Assembly (NCBI GenBank): GCA_946887085.1
Contig: CAMPKG010000041.1
Coordinates: 1-14,769 of the forward strand
Source: an uncultured Sphingobacteriales bacterium
Lineage (GTDB): Bacteria > Bacteroidota > Bacteroidia > Chitinophagales > Chitinophagaceae
Length of the DNA: 14,769 nucleotides
Reading direction: 5' to 3'
Part shown: positions 12,981 to 14,769 of the stretch, piece by piece
How the letters are laid out: each line of letters begins with the position of its first letter
How positions within the stretch are numbered: position 1 is the stretch's first letter
Made by a program: the position numbers and the translations under genes
Notes under the pieces: model-generated
Databases searched by the model: none
What the model saw: the letters and a program-made list of their open reading frames with translations, nothing else
What the model was told of the DNA's origin: nothing

Positions 12981-13772
12981 CTATTGCACCAGCAGTTTGC
13001 TTTCAAAGCTGCCATACTCATTGGTCAGGCGGATGATGTACATACCTGCTGCTGAGCGAGTGCCGAGGTCTACTTTCAGGCTGCCTTTTGCTGTTTTGCG
13101 ATAGATCACCTGTCCGTTCAAATTCACTACTTCTATTTTGGTATCCGTATTCGCAGGCAGATCGACAGTAAAACGCCCGTTGTTTGGGTTAGGTGCAATT
13201 TTGGTGCCATTTTCTTTAGATGCCTCCGGCACACTAGCAGCGAATTTGGTAATGCGGATGCTGTCCATAAAAATATCCGTGAGCGGTTTTTTAGTGGCTG
13301 AATCAACCGGAACCTTAGCAATATCCTGTACTACGGAGAATCCTGCGTCGCTAGTCACCACGCCGAAGACTGTGTGTTTGTTATTGAGGTGTGTATTATT
13401 TACGAGGTTGATGAAGAACTGGCTGCCATTGGTATTCGGTCCGGAATTGGCCATGGCCAGCGCCTTCGGCACATTTTTCAGTGTCGGGTGAAACTCGTCA
13501 GGAAAACTATAGCCGGGGCCGCCATAACCGGTCCCCAGCGGGTCTCCGCCCTGTATCATAAAACCGTCCCACACCCTGTGCCATTTCAGTCCATCATAGA
13601 ACTTATCAGTTACCCGCGCTATAAAGCTGTCTACGGTGCGTGGCGTCAGCGAATCTGTCAGTGCAACAGTAAAATTGCCTTTGCTGGTATAGAAAGTTGC
13701 TTCGGTTTGTGCGTTGATATCGCCGGCGGTTGCCATTACACCGAGCAGGATTGCGAGCCTCAGGTTTCTCAT
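12981..13772 (-). CDS. Secreted cyclophilin-type peptidyl-prolyl isomerase with T9SS sorting tail
   Basis: The 263-residue protein starts with a signal peptide (about 1-21, ending DINA before Q). A cyclophilin domain (about 25-178) has the catalytic set: R66 in WHRVWDGF, F71, M72 and Q74 in FMIQGGDP, the NSGPNTNGSQFFI segment, and H133 in NNKHTVFG. The site of CypA W121 is H128, which suggests weak cyclosporin binding. A type A C-terminal sorting domain (about 190-263) follows, with APNPNNGRF, then VVNLNGQVIY and GMYIIRLTN, ending ESKLLVQ. By family knowledge such tails direct export by the type IX system and cell-surface attachment or release. So it likely folds proteins at the cell surface or outside. 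The start is fixed by the signal peptide. The barrel gene follows on the same strand. Confidence 0.93.
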   Translation of the reverse strand: MRNLRLAILLGVMATAGDINAQTEATFYTSKGNFTVALTDSLTPRTVDSFIARVTDKFYDGLKWHRVWDGFMIQGGDPLGTGYGGPGYSFPDEFHPTLKNVPKALAMANSGPNTNGSQFFINLVNNTHLNNKHTVFGVVTSDAGFSVVQDIAKVPVDSATKKPLTDIFMDSIRITKFAASVPEASKENGTKIAPNPNNGRFTVDLPANTDTKIEVVNLNGQVIYRKTAKGSLKVDLGTRSAAGMYIIRLTNEYGSFESKLLVQ

Positions 13773-13808
13773 AAATCGTAGGTTTGGACTGATAAGGTAC
13801 GATAAAGA

Positions 13809-13830
13809 ATTGTCATTTCCGGATTGTCAT
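13809..13830. repeat. Paired ATTGTCAT direct repeat in divergent promoter region
   Basis: ATTGTCAT occurs at 13809-13816 and 13823-13830, a 14-base period, in the 112 bp between the divergently oriented cyclophilin gene and the 100-residue + strand gene. Such spacing could suit a tandem regulator site. With only two copies, chance is possible. Confidence 0.35.
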
Positions 13831-13884
13831 CTTGCATAGTCCGGGATATTATTGCTAACTTAATGCTGAACTAAACTCCGGTTT

Positions 13885-14187
13885 ATGGAAACTCCTGCCA
13901 ATGTCCGCCGTTATAATTTCAGGTGCGATGACCGCTACCTCGGCTCCATACTGCTCAACGATACCAGCGACGAGTACCAGACTGTCGCCTCTTTGTTCAT
14001 GGTAGAAAACCCGGGCAGCATGACGCCCGCCGACTGGCAGAAGAACACCATCCATCTTACACTGAATTTTTCCTCCCGCGAGCTCGACGTGCACATCATA
14101 GAAATGACCCTCAAAAAAGCCGGCATCGACCGCGATGCGTTTAAAGAGTTTCATATCAGCAGGGGTATGGTGGTGGAGGAGGTGTGA
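13885..14187 (+). CDS. Unrecognised 100-residue cytoplasmic protein
   Basis: I recognise no family. The protein begins METPANVRRYNF and looks like a small alpha/beta domain. Strands are probable at RYLGSILLN, TVASLFMVEN and NTIHLTLNFSS, and helices at DVHIIEMTLKKAG and DRDAFKEFH. There is one Cys (C14) and no signal peptide or membrane helix. Base composition is like the preceding genes and unlike the following AT-richer pair. The start is the only suitable ATG; no Shine-Dalgarno or TAnnTTTG box is evident before it. Its 3' end is 5 bp from the end of the converging PemK/MazF-like gene, so transcripts may overlap. No role can be proposed from context. Confidence 0.65.
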   Translation: METPANVRRYNFRCDDRYLGSILLNDTSDEYQTVASLFMVENPGSMTPADWQKNTIHLTLNFSSRELDVHIIEMTLKKAGIDRDAFKEFHISRGMVVEEV

Positions 14188-14192
14188 TGGAA

Positions 14193-14522
14193 TTACTTTG
14201 TTAGAAAGTTAGCCAATCTGTTCAGCAACAATTGGTGAGTGTCGGCGCTTACCTGACCTATCGATCCTACAATTATTTCAGCCGGAACCATTGTTAGCAT
14301 ATTTAAACGGCAGACGCCGGGATGTTTCAAACCTGAAGAAACAAAGTCGGGATGCTGTTCGTCTAAAAAGATGTCAAAATCGGGGATTGCTTGGACTATT
14401 TTGGAAGTAATTCCGCAAACCAGCAAATCACCGTATTTGGGAAAAGCCTTTAGAACAAGCGCCGGTCTTAATTTGCCGGATTTATCTTGCGGAAAGTTGA
14501 TGAGCACTACTTTTCCTTCCAT
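14193..14522 (-). CDS. PemK/MazF-family toxin (endoribonuclease-like)
   Basis: The 109-residue protein matches the PemK/MazF fold: an opening strand pair GKVVLINFP, the KLRPALVL segment (R19, P20), a strand with GITSK, a SGLKHPGVCRLNMLTMVP segment like the family's GLxxPSxVRxxxLxTV, and the GSIGQVS strand near the end. By family knowledge these proteins cut mRNA, often at short sequence motifs, unless blocked by an antitoxin. The conserved Arg in xxRPALVL is kept, suggesting activity. The ATG shares its last base with the stop of the upstream partner (TAATG-type, 1 bp), so the toxin would be made after its partner. GC is clearly lower than in the nuo genes, which fits transfer. Convergent with the 100-residue gene, 5 bp apart. 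Confidence 0.85.
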   Translation of the reverse strand: MEGKVVLINFPQDKSGKLRPALVLKAFPKYGDLLVCGITSKIVQAIPDFDIFLDEQHPDFVSSGLKHPGVCRLNMLTMVPAEIIVGSIGQVSADTHQLLLNRLANFLTK

Positions 14523-14769
14523 TATTTGTAATCGGGATTAGGTTCTTTGATGTCCGATGCAGAGTATCCCGGTTCATCACTATTGTATCTGTTTATGAAC
14601 GACGATACAGAAAGATTTTTCCATTCTGTTTCGTCATCTTCTTCAATTGTCGCTTTGCCGAAAATGGTCCATCTATTCTCATAAATTCCCAGCTTCTTAA
14701 TTTTATTGTAGTCGAGATAGGTTCGCTTTTCTCCCGCAGCATTAGTATCTATGAACAATCGCCTGGCCT
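14522..14769 (-). CDS. Upstream partner of the PemK/MazF toxin, candidate antitoxin, 5' end cut by the window
   Basis: The frame is open to the window edge, so the start is missing; an in-frame TTG at 14758 exists but reading upstream of it also stays open. The visible part is about 82 codons, hydrophilic and acidic near the C-terminus (TIEEDDETEW, then SDEPGYSASDIKEPNPDYK), with an N-terminal LFIDTNAAGEKRTYL. I do not recognise an antitoxin family such as MazE or a DNA-binding fold. Position and coupling (stop overlaps the toxin ATG by one base) make an antitoxin role likely by analogy with other such operons. GC counted by hand over 14521-14700 is about 37 percent, against 60 percent in a sampled nuoL stretch. 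Confidence 0.6.
   Translation of the reverse strand, partial: ARRLFIDTNAAGEKRTYLDYNKIKKLGIYENRWTIFGKATIEEDDETEWKNLSVSSFINRYNSDEPGYSASDIKEPNPDYK

Noticed and set aside
13374..13781. Open + strand frame of 135 codons antisense to the cyclophilin gene
   Set aside because: The opposite strand encodes a clear cyclophilin with T9SS tail; the + frame shows no domain and is a shadow.
1..14769. CRISPR array, tRNA, rRNA or insertion sequence
   Set aside because: Read on both strands; no repeat-spacer pattern, cloverleaf, rRNA segment or transposase was found.

Overview
The window reads as part of a Bacteroidota chromosome, probably the Chitinophagia/Chitinophagales side, although the genus cannot be fixed. 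The reasons are a secreted cyclophilin with a type IX secretion (Por) tail, a TAnnTTTG-type -7 promoter lying directly on a start codon, mostly Shine-Dalgarno-poor starts, and a Bacteroidota-like respiratory gene order.

Region 1 (1-10021, all + strand) is a nearly complete complex I (NDH-1) operon: the 3' end of nuoA, then nuoB, C, D, H, I, J, K, L, M, N. The genes overlap or abut at almost every junction (ATGA, TAATG, 3-12 bp gaps). The NADH-dehydrogenase module nuoE-nuoF-nuoG, which usually sits between nuoD and nuoH, is absent, so the locus encodes the 11-subunit core: the quinone-reducing arm (B, C, D, I) and the proton-pumping membrane arm (A, H, J-N). Electrons would have to come from another donor, such as ferredoxin or flavodoxin, or from EFG encoded elsewhere. 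NuoM lacks the middle-helix lysine of canonical antiporter-like subunits. The operon ends with an unrecognised 133-residue protein that has a proline-rich linker and starts at the base after the nuoN stop.

Region 2 (10022-12280) begins with a hemerythrin-like protein (- strand) whose 3' end abuts the nuo operon with no gap. A 239 bp AT-rich spacer follows, then a + strand set: a GH46 chitosanase-like protein without signal peptide, an acidic 107-residue unknown, and a DUF6157-like protein. The set closes with a perfect 30 bp palindrome that should terminate both strands.

Region 3 (12282-13772, - strand) is an envelope pair: the cyclophilin-type peptidyl-prolyl isomerase with T9SS sorting domain, followed by a small outer-membrane beta-barrel protein.

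Region 4 (13773-14769) has a small + strand unknown protein and, converging on it, a lower-GC - strand pair: a PemK/MazF-family toxin preceded by a translationally coupled partner cut by the window end, probably its antitoxin. This pair looks like an acquired toxin-antitoxin module.

No rRNA, tRNA, CRISPR array or transposase was seen.
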